Positions 23,893 to 31,549 of a DNA stretch of 64,000 nt are shown piece by piece. A model generated the notes under the pieces. It was not told the origin of the DNA. It saw only the letters and a list, made by a program, of their open reading frames with translations, and did no database searches. Position numbers and translations under genes: made by a program. This DNA is from a virus, in IMG/VR virus record IMGVR_UViG_3300024346_010589, positions 1 to 64,000 of that record. The stretch is one strand, 5' to 3'. How positions within the stretch are numbered: position 1 is the stretch's first letter; every line of letters starts with the position of its first letter.

Positions 23893-24906
23893 TTAAAAGT
23901 CGTCTTCTAGTGAGCCGCTTTGTTGATACTCGCGGACTCTTCTTTCGAAGAAATTACCCATCGCCTGCACATCAACAACCTCTCCTAGCCAAGGGAATGG
24001 GTTTTTATCGCTAGGGAACCTGTAGTCTAATCCTATAGCTTCTAAGCGTCTATTACCAATGTAATGCATATAGTCCACGAACATGTCTGCATTCAACCCA
24101 AGTATTCCGGTGGGAAGAACATCTTTTGCATAAGCAATTTCAAGGTCAACTGCTTTTTTAATGTGTTCAATGAATTCCTCTTGAATTTCTTTAGTCCAAA
24201 TAGAGGGGTTTTGATCAATTAAAGTATTGATGAGATAAGTTCCAAATGCAATGTGAGAGCTTTCGTCCCTCAATGTATATTTAATCTGATCAGAAACACC
24301 CTGTAATTTATTTTGACGACCAAGCGCAAGAAGCATAGCAAATCCACTAAAGAAAAAAGTACCTTCGCATATAATCCAGTAGGTCAAGAAGTTTCTTAAT
24401 ATAGCCTGCTTGCCCTCAATGCTAGTTGAGTTGAAGTCATTAGAACTAATATCGTCAGTAATCTGCATCAAGAAGTCATCCTTAGCTTTAATGCTTGGAA
24501 CATTTTGATAGGCCGCATAGACCTCGTCAATTTCTAAATCAAGACTATCGCATATGTATACAACAGTTAGGTTGTGAAGACTTTCTTCAAAAGCTTGACG
24601 CAATATATACTGGCGACACTCAGCGTCTGTAATATAACGAAAAGCGGACAAAAGCAAATTATTGCCAACCAAAGACTCACTTCCTGCAAAAAATCCAAGA
24701 CATCGTTTGACAAGTAATTTTTCATCTTCTGTAATTTCATTGTTTTTCCATTGAGCTATATCGTTTTGCATAGATATTTCAGTGGGCATCCAGTTATTTG
24801 CACAGCTTTTAAGGAATAAGTCCCATGCATATTTATGTTTATGGGGCAATATTCTGTTTACCCCGGCGATATTGTCTGTTAAAAGTTCTCCTGTTTTATC
24901 TTTCAT
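23893..24906 (-). CDS. nrdB: class I ribonucleotide reductase beta subunit, class Ic-like
   Basis: A 337-residue ferritin-like R2 protein that generates the radical used by the alpha subunit to make deoxyribonucleotides. Metal ligands fall at E77 (FFAGSES), E108 and H111 (FEESLH), E180 (IICEG), and E214 and H217 (DESSH). The spacing equals that of the Chlamydia class Ic enzyme to within one residue. The radical tyrosine position, four residues after H111, is Val115, and the first ligand is Glu rather than Asp; both fit the Mn/Fe class Ic type. The acidic tail GSLEDDF is the R1-docking peptide. It has its own sigma70-like promoter, separate from nrdA. Confidence 0.9.
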   Translation of the reverse strand: MKDKTGELLTDNIAGVNRILPHKHKYAWDLFLKSCANNWMPTEISMQNDIAQWKNNEITEDEKLLVKRCLGFFAGSESLVGNNLLLSAFRYITDAECRQYILRQAFEESLHNLTVVYICDSLDLEIDEVYAAYQNVPSIKAKDDFLMQITDDISSNDFNSTSIEGKQAILRNFLTYWIICEGTFFFSGFAMLLALGRQNKLQGVSDQIKYTLRDESSHIAFGTYLINTLIDQNPSIWTKEIQEEFIEHIKKAVDLEIAYAKDVLPTGILGLNADMFVDYMHYIGNRRLEAIGLDYRFPSDKNPFPWLGEVVDVQAMGNFFERRVREYQQSGSLEDDF

Positions 24907-24945
24907 GTATAGTATAACGAATGCGATTAATAATTAGATCACACA

Positions 24946-24974
24946 ACTATACAACAAAAAACAAGAAAGGTCAA
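24946..24974 (-). promoter_or_regulatory. sigma70-like promoter for nrdB
   Basis: On the minus strand TTGACC (24969-24974), 17 bp, then TATAGT (24946-24951): 5 of 6 consensus bases in each box. The ATG of nrdB lies 40 bases downstream, leaving a leader of about 33 nt. Confidence 0.7.
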
Positions 24975-24985
24975 GCAAAAAAAAA

Positions 24986-25309
24986 TCAAGAACGATTCTT
25001 AAATCTTTTAATTAACGACGTTAAATAAGAATAAACTATCGGCCAAAAACAAATAACCATAACAATAGTTGACAGTATAGAGAAAACTGCAAAAGGAGTA
25101 TCGTAGTCTATTGAATTGTTTTTATTAAAAAATTTAATTGATTCATTTTTATCTATAACTTGGTCTTTATTTATATCAGCTTTATTGAAATCATTAATAC
25201 TTGGTATAACTTGTTGTATGCTTGTCGGGTTATTTGTGTTTTTACTTTTTTTAAATGTAGAACAATTAAGCAAAAAAGGGATAATTAAAATTAATAGATA
25301 TTTTTTCAT
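24986..25309 (-). CDS. lipoprotein with C-terminal membrane span, unimolecular-spanin-like
   Basis: A 107-residue protein. Residues 1-16 are a lipoprotein signal with lipobox LLNC (Cys16). The linker contains an EF-hand-like loop, DINKDQVIDKNE, with acidic or Asn residues at loop positions 1, 3, 5, 9 and 12. A membrane span near 72-92 (FAVFSILSTIVMVICFWPIVY) precedes a basic end. Lipobox plus C-terminal span is the architecture of u-spanins such as T1 gp11, which join outer and inner membranes at the last step of lysis. The calcium loop is unusual. Alternative: a membrane lipoprotein for exclusion or adsorption. Confidence 0.65.
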   Translation of the reverse strand: MKKYLLILIIPFLLNCSTFKKSKNTNNPTSIQQVIPSINDFNKADINKDQVIDKNESIKFFNKNNSIDYDTPFAVFSILSTIVMVICFWPIVYSYLTSLIKRFKNRS

Positions 25310-25627
25310 TTATAAATTGTCTGATATTTTTTTGAGTCTAGTTATTATGTAGTTTAGGTTTAGTGCATTTATTCTATCTACAACTATATCTCCTTTTTTG
25401 GGATGGATTAATGCGCCAGACTCCAGCTCCCCCTCGTGGAGAACATAGGAGATGAAATCATGAGCGCCGTTATTCTTCAACCAATTCCAGTACATAGATC
25501 TTGTACCCATCTTGCAGGAAAGCAGTACGTTTTCAAAATGAAACACTTTACTATACATAGTCACGTCCCTGAAACAGGATATCTCGCTGGGTGGTTCGGA
25601 TAGAGTTGAATCTATGATTAAATTCAT
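25310..25627 (-). CDS. hypothetical protein in the protease/spanin cluster
   Basis: A 105-residue protein that I do not recognise. It has no signal or membrane span. It contains MYWNWLKNNGAHDFISYVLHEGEL in the centre and KKGDIVVDRINALNLNYIITRL near the end, suggesting a small alpha/beta fold. Its start shares one base with the stop of the papain-like gene (TAATG) and its stop abuts the spanin-like start at 25309, so it is a member of the same possible lysis or processing unit. Confidence 0.6.
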   Translation of the reverse strand: MNLIIDSTLSEPPSEISCFRDVTMYSKVFHFENVLLSCKMGTRSMYWNWLKNNGAHDFISYVLHEGELESGALIHPKKGDIVVDRINALNLNYIITRLKKISDNL

Positions 25628-26733
25628 TAACTAGAGGATATGATCAATGCCAGAATCACAACTATTGCGCAAATTATCAATGGTATGTTTTTGCTTTTCT
25701 TGGGTTCTGGTTCTACAGGCTCTGGTTCTGGTTCGACAGGCTCTGGTTCTGGTTCTATGGGCTCTGGTTCAACAGGCTCTGGTTCAACAGGCTCTGGTTC
25801 AACAGGCTCTGGCTCTGGTTCTATGGGCTCTGGTTCAACAGGCTCTGGTTCAACAGGCTCTGGTTCTGGTTCGGGGTCAATTGGTTTTGGGTTAACAAAC
25901 CCATCCGAAAACTCTACATAGTAAGGGCCAATAGAGTTCATGATAGAGGACTTAAATAAGGAATCCTCCATAAAAAAGTAGCCAGAGTTTCCAAAAAATA
26001 AACCCCAACTGTTTTGAAATTCCCAGTAAAGCTTGTCGTTTATATACTTCCAACCAATGAGGCATACCGCATGGCCACCTGCAACCTCTGATGCTAGGTA
26101 TTTTTCTGTATCAACAATGCCGTCATAGCCAATGGAAAAAAAGTAATCCCTGACTTTGAATGCATACCAAAGTGGCCGGTCAATCACCATCCTTTTAATC
26201 TCTTCTGTTTCAGAGCAGGGTATAACGTGGTAGGAGCTAATCTTTTTGAGTCCAGCGTCTTCTTTTGCTCCTTCTTTGGGGTTACTGGATTCGCTATCTA
26301 TATATGGCCAAAAGCTTTCAAAGCAGCAACCTTCGTTTATTAATGCGTTAGCAGCACCCCTGATTGATGTTCCTGAGTAATCTTCACCGGCCCATGGGTC
26401 GTATTTTTTAGCGGTCTTGTATATCCACATAGGGCTTGGCTCTTCGTTCTTGAACGCACTAGCCGAACCAAGAACAACCCTTCCGCTGTGGCCCACGCAT
26501 GAACCTATTGACCCTTGGTTAGCGACGCTTACGCATAGTGATCTTCTGGAGAATTCCTTACTGTTGACACTTTCGGATTTTAAATACTCAGAGACGTGAA
26601 CCCAATCTCTTTTATCTGCAGGATGTTCAGAAACATTTAATTTTTTTTCTGAAAATTTATTCTTTTTAACGTATTTAGATACTGGATTGTCTAGTAATAA
26701 GGACGCTATCGATTGTATTAGTTTTTTTCTCAT
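25627..26733 (-). CDS. papain-family (C1A) cysteine protease with Pro-Glu linker and membrane tail
   Basis: A 368-residue protein. The catalytic elements are Q73 and C79 in ANQGSIGSCVGHS, H221 in GGHAVCLIG and N241 in FQNSWG. These are the classic oxyanion Gln, nucleophile, His and Asn of C1A peptidases. The N-terminal 60 residues could be a propeptide. Residues 285-344 are a repetitive Pro-Glu-Pro-Val linker, and 350-366 (IPLIICAIVVILALIIS) are a C-terminal membrane anchor. Papain-type enzymes are rare in phages. The enzyme might process virion proteins, act on host surface proteins or aid lysis. A GTGTATTTATATA element lies 14 bases before the ATG. Confidence 0.85.
   Translation of the reverse strand: MRKKLIQSIASLLLDNPVSKYVKKNKFSEKKLNVSEHPADKRDWVHVSEYLKSESVNSKEFSRRSLCVSVANQGSIGSCVGHSGRVVLGSASAFKNEEPSPMWIYKTAKKYDPWAGEDYSGTSIRGAANALINEGCCFESFWPYIDSESSNPKEGAKEDAGLKKISSYHVIPCSETEEIKRMVIDRPLWYAFKVRDYFFSIGYDGIVDTEKYLASEVAGGHAVCLIGWKYINDKLYWEFQNSWGLFFGNSGYFFMEDSLFKSSIMNSIGPYYVEFSDGFVNPKPIDPEPEPEPVEPEPVEPEPIEPEPEPVEPEPVEPEPVEPEPIEPEPEPVEPEPEPVEPEPKKSKNIPLIICAIVVILALIISSS
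25702..25881. repeat. tandem repeat encoding the Pro-Glu linker
   Basis: About 180 bp built from degenerate copies of GGCTCTGGTTC(A/T)ACA-like units on the plus strand, coding on the minus strand for E-P-E-P-V and E-P-E-P-I blocks. Such arrays can change length by slippage. The plus strand shows an open Gly-Ser frame across it, which is only a shadow. Confidence 0.85.
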
Positions 26734-26759
26734 GTATATAAATACACATTAAAGTGCAA

Positions 26760-27182
26760 TTATATACCATCTAAGAGGTTAACTATGTTGGGATCTATCA
26801 AGTCTTGGAAGTTTACTAGCTCGTTGATTTTAAACCAACCAAACTCACTATGTTCTTGGCATAACTGTGGAACCACTATTTTATTGGACCTATGTATATG
26901 AAAGTAAAAATCACAATATTCATCTCTTATTACATCGATAAACTCAATAAATTTAAAGTCTACAAATATTTTTGACTCTTCCAGTAATTCTCTTCCAGCG
27001 CACTCAATTGGAGTTTCGCCTTCATCTATTGATCCACCGAACACAGACCAGTAACCTCCGTAAGGATATGACTTTCCGGTAACATAGCACTTTTCTGACC
27101 TCTTGGCTAATAGTACCGAATTTTCAAATAGTACAGCAACGCCAGAAGCTCTTCTATTGGCAGCTTTCACATTCTCCACCAT
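26760..27182 (-). CDS. NUDIX hydrolase
   Basis: A 140-residue enzyme that hydrolyses nucleoside diphosphates linked to another group. The Nudix box starts at GGSIDEGETPIECAGRELLEE: the first Gly, the Glu seven later, and the R-E-x-x-E-E core are present, but the closing Gly is replaced by Lys (EESKI). The start overlaps the 3' end of nrdA by 29 nt, so it is coupled to nrdA translation. Possible roles are nucleotide-pool cleaning with RNR, or turnover of NDP-sugars. Substrate is unknown. Confidence 0.8.
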   Translation of the reverse strand: MVENVKAANRRASGVAVLFENSVLLAKRSEKCYVTGKSYPYGGYWSVFGGSIDEGETPIECAGRELLEESKIFVDFKFIEFIDVIRDEYCDFYFHIHRSNKIVVPQLCQEHSEFGWFKINELVNFQDLIDPNIVNLLDGI

Positions 27183-29622
27183 TCTTCATCGCTTCAATAC
27201 TGCAGGCGGTTTGAGAGCTAGAAGAATTTGAATCTTCGGAGGTCGACTTCTCTACCTTACTGGCGGCCCTATTCCTTAAATAGTACGTTGTCTTTAGTCC
27301 TGATTTCCAGCACTCCATATAAATGTCATTTAAGTACTTCAAGGACGTTGAGTTGTTGTATAAATTAAAGCTAATTGCTTGGTCGAGCCATTTTTGCCTA
27401 GCTGCGTTGCATTCTATTAACTTGAACATATCCCTGTCAAAGGCGGTTTTGTATTTTTCCTTTATCCACTGTGGGATATCGCCATTAAGTAAAGAAAGAT
27501 CTCCATCAACATCCTTGACTAGCTTTGCCACCTCGGGACTCCACAAGCCTTCGTCTTTCATGTCATCAATAAAATGCTGGTTAGTGATAAAGAAGTTGCC
27601 GCTTTTATTTTCATAAACAAAGAGTACGGAAAAGTTGGGCTCAATGCTTTGCTCTACTCCGTTAATATAACCTATGGTTGCAGTTGGCGCAATAGCCATA
27701 ACATTAGAGTTTCTCATACCGAATTCAGAAACATGTCGCCTTGAGATCTCCCACTCGTCTTTCTTGGTTTCACCATTACCAGATGGCGTTTGGCCCTTGT
27801 AGGACATTAGGTTATTGTAGGAATCAATTGGGAAAATATTTTGACTCCATAGTGAGCCTTCATAAGTTTCATAGGATCCTCTTTCCTTAGCCAGTATGGA
27901 GCTAGCGTATATGGATTGGCAAGAATAAAACTCAAACAATTCATCATTGAATTTAATAGATTCATCGCTATCAATATTAATATTTAATTTATGAAGCACG
28001 TCGTGTATCGCCATCATGCCTAGACCTATAGGGCGATTTTTCAGATTTGAGTTAGCAGCTTCCTTTGTTGGATAAAAGTTGATATCAATAACATTATCAA
28101 GCATTCTTACAGCTGTATGTATTGTTGATTTCAGTTTATCGTAATTAACAAAATAACCAGACTTGCCGTGCGTGGACTTCTCCTCCACATGGTTGAGTAG
28201 ATTTATTGATCCTAAGTTGCATACAGCAGTCTCTCCAATTTCAGTCTTCTCGCCGGATTTATATTTAGAGGCTTTAGTGTGGAGTGTTATTTCTGTGCAT
28301 AGATTACTACTATGGACAACTCCTTCATGCTGATTGGTGTATCTTATATTGCACGGATCCTTGAAGGTACACCAAGGATGTGATGTCTCAAATAATACCT
28401 TGAGCATTTTTTTCCACAACTCTTTTGCTGGGGTTTTTCTGAAGTTTTTAACATTTCCGTCTTCTGCTGATTGGCACATTGCGTTATACTTATTGTCAAA
28501 GTCTTCGCCGAAGGAATCATGTAGACTTACTTCACTATCAATGAGCTTTTCGTTTGGGTCAAAGAAATACCAATCTTCATTAGCTTCAACTTTCCTCATA
28601 AAGATATCTGGAATCCATGAAGCAGTATTCATATCGTGACACCTAAGTCTATCGTCACCAGTATTTCTTCTTAAGTTTAAGAAGTCCTCAAAGTCTAAAT
28701 GCCAAGGTTCTAGGTATGCGCAACCTGCACCTGGGCGCTTTCCGCCTTGGTTTACGGCAACCAGCAAGTCGTTGTAAATTTTCAACCATGGAATTAAACC
28801 TCCAGAAGTTCCATTTGTTCCCTTGATGTGGGAGCCTGAAGACCTAAATGGAGTTACATCAAAACCTAAACCACCAGCAAACTTGGATTTTCTAGCTTCT
28901 TGCCAGGCCCCATCAAATATACCATCAATACTATCATCAAAAGTATTAAGGTAACAAGAGCTAAGCTGTGAGTGTGTTGTACCGCTGTTGAATAGTGTGG
29001 GAGTAGAGGCTGTGTATAAAAATTGACTGAACAGATTGTAGAACTCTATTGCTTTTTCGTTTTTATCTTCTTCGTTGATGGCTAGACCCATTGCAACTCT
29101 CATCCAGAAAGCTTGAGGAGTTTCCATTATTTTCTTTTCACTTCTTATGAAGTAACGATCAAATAGTATCTGGATTCCTAAGTATTTAAACTTCTTGTCT
29201 CTGTCTATCTTTAGCGCCTCTGAGAGTTTAGCAAAATCAAATCCAAGTAATCTTTCGTCTAGCATTTCCTGCTTTACTAATTTTTTAATGTTCTGTATGA
29301 AGCTTTTTCTATATTGTGACTGGAAAGCTTCTGAGTCAACCCCCTCTTTGAATACTTCTTTGTATAAGCAGTTTAATAGTAAACCTGCAGCAGCGTAAGA
29401 ATAGTTTGGCTCTTTTTCTATTTTTTCTCTAGCAGATAAAACCAAAGCTTTGTCTATTTCGATAGTAGTTATTTTATCAAATAATTGCAACTGTGCATCT
29501 AGTACTATCTCGCTTGGAGAAACGTTGTCTATGTCACTGCACGCTCTTAATGCGCTGGCGTTTATTTTATCTACTTCAAATTCTTCTAGGCGGCCGTTTC
29601 TTTTCTTAACTTTAATATTCAT
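27154..29622 (-). CDS. nrdA: class I ribonucleotide reductase alpha subunit
   Basis: An 822-residue catalytic subunit. Residues 3-93 are an ATP-cone (VKKRNGRLEEFEVDKI), the site of dATP feedback. The active site has C223 in SSCYLN, N440/C442/E444 in SSNLCTEI (thiyl-radical Cys) and C468 in AVCNLGSINL. The radical-transfer tyrosine pair is in TTYYLRNRA. The C-terminal redox Cys pair is ECESC. Length and order match bacterial NrdA. The gene has its own promoter and hairpin upstream; nrdB lies 2.2 kb downstream with the papain and spanin genes between them. Confidence 0.95.
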   Translation of the reverse strand: MNIKVKKRNGRLEEFEVDKINASALRACSDIDNVSPSEIVLDAQLQLFDKITTIEIDKALVLSAREKIEKEPNYSYAAAGLLLNCLYKEVFKEGVDSEAFQSQYRKSFIQNIKKLVKQEMLDERLLGFDFAKLSEALKIDRDKKFKYLGIQILFDRYFIRSEKKIMETPQAFWMRVAMGLAINEEDKNEKAIEFYNLFSQFLYTASTPTLFNSGTTHSQLSSCYLNTFDDSIDGIFDGAWQEARKSKFAGGLGFDVTPFRSSGSHIKGTNGTSGGLIPWLKIYNDLLVAVNQGGKRPGAGCAYLEPWHLDFEDFLNLRRNTGDDRLRCHDMNTASWIPDIFMRKVEANEDWYFFDPNEKLIDSEVSLHDSFGEDFDNKYNAMCQSAEDGNVKNFRKTPAKELWKKMLKVLFETSHPWCTFKDPCNIRYTNQHEGVVHSSNLCTEITLHTKASKYKSGEKTEIGETAVCNLGSINLLNHVEEKSTHGKSGYFVNYDKLKSTIHTAVRMLDNVIDINFYPTKEAANSNLKNRPIGLGMMAIHDVLHKLNINIDSDESIKFNDELFEFYSCQSIYASSILAKERGSYETYEGSLWSQNIFPIDSYNNLMSYKGQTPSGNGETKKDEWEISRRHVSEFGMRNSNVMAIAPTATIGYINGVEQSIEPNFSVLFVYENKSGNFFITNQHFIDDMKDEGLWSPEVAKLVKDVDGDLSLLNGDIPQWIKEKYKTAFDRDMFKLIECNAARQKWLDQAISFNLYNNSTSLKYLNDIYMECWKSGLKTTYYLRNRAASKVEKSTSEDSNSSSSQTACSIEAMKNGGECESCQ

Positions 29623-29687
29623 GAAATTGTTTTTACACTAAGGGGTTGTGTTGTTTTATAAAAAATGTAAGTTTTGCTAAAGAAAAC

Positions 29688-29716
29688 ATACTAACATAAA
29701 AAAACGTGTAGATCAA
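29688..29716 (-). promoter_or_regulatory. extended -10 promoter for nrdA
   Basis: On the minus strand TTGATC (29711-29716), 17 bp, then TAGTAT (29688-29693), preceded by TGT as an extended -10. The core TATGTTAGTAT resembles TATGTTAGTCT at the sigma-factor promoter (38571-38581). The predicted leader is about 60 nt. Confidence 0.55.
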
Positions 29717-29736
29717 GTAAAAACGAAAATAATTTA

Positions 29737-29792
29737 TTAACAATAAGAGAACCAAGGATGAATGTGGGAATCCCTAGTGTGCTTATTGTTAA
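29737..29792 (-). terminator. hairpin between sugar operon and nrd promoter
   Basis: TTAACAATAAG (29737-29747) and CTTATTGTTAA (29782-29792) are perfect 11-bp inverted arms with a 34-nt loop that itself contains GGGA/TCCC. It starts just after the stop of the dehydrogenase gene, and T-rich sequence follows on the minus strand. This is consistent with transcription ending before the nrd promoter, though the long loop is atypical. Confidence 0.5.
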
Positions 29793-29794
29793 AT

Positions 29795-30652
29795 TTATGA
29801 ATCGCTATTGTCTACGGCAGAAGTTGAGTTTCCCCAGTCCAGGTCTTTTCTTACGTCTAGATTAACTGACCATGCTGATTTTAAAAGTTTCGCATCTAAC
29901 CCATTTTTCTCAAAGGTGGATATTAATGCATTAATGTCTTTTGGAAAGCATGTGCCGCCAAAACCTTTGTCTCCGTCGTGACCGGGAACTTGATAGTGGG
30001 ACTCACCTATTCTTTTGTCGCTAATAACTCCATTAATAATAGAGTCCCAATCTAATCCAAGTTTATCAATCAGCAAGTGTATCTCATTGAAAAAACTAAC
30101 CTTGGTAGCAAAGAAACAATTAGCGATATACTTTACAGATTCAGACTCAACGCTTTTCATTATAAGGCATGGCACATCAGGGAAATTGTATTTGAATAAG
30201 CCAGCAGCTTCCTGTGCGACGTGCTGGTATTTAGTGTAGCCTATTATGTGCCTATCTGCATTAATGAAATCTTCTTTTGCTAATTTAGCGGTAAGAAATT
30301 CTGGGGAATGGATTATATGTAATTCCGGATGCGCTTCCTGTAGGCTGTCGGTTGTCCCAATTGGAACAGTTGATTTTATTATGAAGGTGGCGTTAGATCC
30401 AATAGATTTAATTTCGCTAAAGCAGGATTCTATAATTGATAGATTGCAGTCATCTCCCATAACATCCCTCATTGGTGTTGGGACGCATATGAAAACAAAG
30501 TCCTGAAGTATTACATCTCTAAGCGAGTGAGTCGAGGAGTTTGGATTTTTATCATACACCTTTACTTCTTCGGACGAAAATCCGTTGGCGACTGCAGAAC
30601 CAACGAAGCCATTCCCTATAACTCCGATTTTAATTTGGTCTGTTCTTTTCAA
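29795..30652 (-). CDS. short UDP-glucose/GDP-mannose dehydrogenase family protein
   Basis: A 285-residue NAD-dependent nucleotide-sugar dehydrogenase. The Rossmann motif IGVIGNGFVGSAVA starts near residue 9. FICVPTPM and HSPEFLTAKLA are family blocks, and the catalytic Cys is in GFGGTCFPKD. Typical members are about 400-450 residues; this one lacks the C-terminal nucleotide-binding domain. It may still oxidise a UDP- or GDP-sugar as a dimer, or work on a different substrate. It overlaps the epimerase gene by 23 nt. Confidence 0.75.
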   Translation of the reverse strand: MKRTDQIKIGVIGNGFVGSAVANGFSSEEVKVYDKNPNSSTHSLRDVILQDFVFICVPTPMRDVMGDDCNLSIIESCFSEIKSIGSNATFIIKSTVPIGTTDSLQEAHPELHIIHSPEFLTAKLAKEDFINADRHIIGYTKYQHVAQEAAGLFKYNFPDVPCLIMKSVESESVKYIANCFFATKVSFFNEIHLLIDKLGLDWDSIINGVISDKRIGESHYQVPGHDGDKGFGGTCFPKDINALISTFEKNGLDAKLLKSAWSVNLDVRKDLDWGNSTSAVDNSDS

Positions 30653-31541
30653 TCCAATCTTCTATTTTACGAGATGGATTCCATCCGAGCATAGTTTTAG
30701 CCTTAGTGTTGTCTGCAAGAGTTTCTCTTGACTCTCCTGGTCTTGCCGGGATATGAACGTGCTCACCTCCAGTTAATTTAACCAAGTCTAAGACTGAATG
30801 ATTTGTGCCAGTTCCGAGGTTGAAAAGCTCTCCCACGATTTTCTTGTCATGCGATTCTCCAGCCAGAAACATCGCCTCGACTATGTCTTTGACATGAGTG
30901 TAGTCTCTAGTTTGAAGGCCATCTCCGACAACAGTCATTGCTTCGCCCGATTCTTTTTGCCTAAAGAATAAGCCGACAACTGGCGCGTAATCTCCAGCTA
31001 AAGGCTGACGCTCGCCATAGACGTTAAAGAATCTAAATAGAACAGTTTGTAGCCCAAAAAGTTTTGTATACATTTTGCAAAGCTCTTCACAGTTAGACTT
31101 GCTTACAGAATATGGGTTTAAGCAATCATTCGGCATATCCTCTCTTAGGGGAATTGGGTTTTTGAGCCCATAGCAAGAAGATGTTCCTGCGAACATTACT
31201 TTTTTGCAATCATTTAATCTTGCGGCCTGAAGAACGTTGCAGGTTCCTAGTGAGTTGTTCTTGACAGCATCAGCTGGATCCTGTACGCAAATTTGTATCC
31301 TGGACCTAGCAGCTAAATGAAAAACCAAGTCAACACCCTTGAAGAGTGGATTAAGTTTCTCAAAATCACAGATATCTACTTTGTGGTTTTCGCAATCATC
31401 TCTCCATGTGAAATTAGAATTTGCTGTGGAGGATTCATCATCAACCACGATAACATCGTGTCCGGCTTTAAGTAATCTTTCAACAAGATGGCCGCCAATA
31501 AATCCGGCACCACCTGTAACTAAACATTTTTTCTTTGACAT
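30630..31541 (-). CDS. UDP-hexose 4-epimerase-like SDR
   Basis: A 303-residue extended short-chain dehydrogenase. GGAGFIGGH (NAD loop, near residues 10-18), FAGTSSCYG, the YSVSK Tyr-Lys pair and FRFFNVYGERQP match UDP-glucose/UDP-N-acetylglucosamine 4-epimerases. QTRDYTHVKDI is the late conserved block. It would supply a UDP-galactose- or UDP-GalNAc-type donor. Decarboxylase activity is also possible. A GTGTAACATT sequence 14 bases before the ATG overlaps the stop of fcl. Confidence 0.8.
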   Translation of the reverse strand: MSKKKCLVTGGAGFIGGHLVERLLKAGHDVIVVDDESSTANSNFTWRDDCENHKVDICDFEKLNPLFKGVDLVFHLAARSRIQICVQDPADAVKNNSLGTCNVLQAARLNDCKKVMFAGTSSCYGLKNPIPLREDMPNDCLNPYSVSKSNCEELCKMYTKLFGLQTVLFRFFNVYGERQPLAGDYAPVVGLFFRQKESGEAMTVVGDGLQTRDYTHVKDIVEAMFLAGESHDKKIVGELFNLGTGTNHSVLDLVKLTGGEHVHIPARPGESRETLADNTKAKTMLGWNPSRKIEDWIEKNRPN

Positions 31542-31549
31542 AATTAATG

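Noticed and set aside
25702-25881. CRISPR-like repeat array
   Set aside because: Repeats are contiguous, degenerate and in frame with the protease; there are no spacers.
25640-25921. Gly-Ser-rich plus-strand open frame
   Set aside because: It is the reverse of the Pro-Glu repeat of the protease; low-complexity shadow with no RBS.
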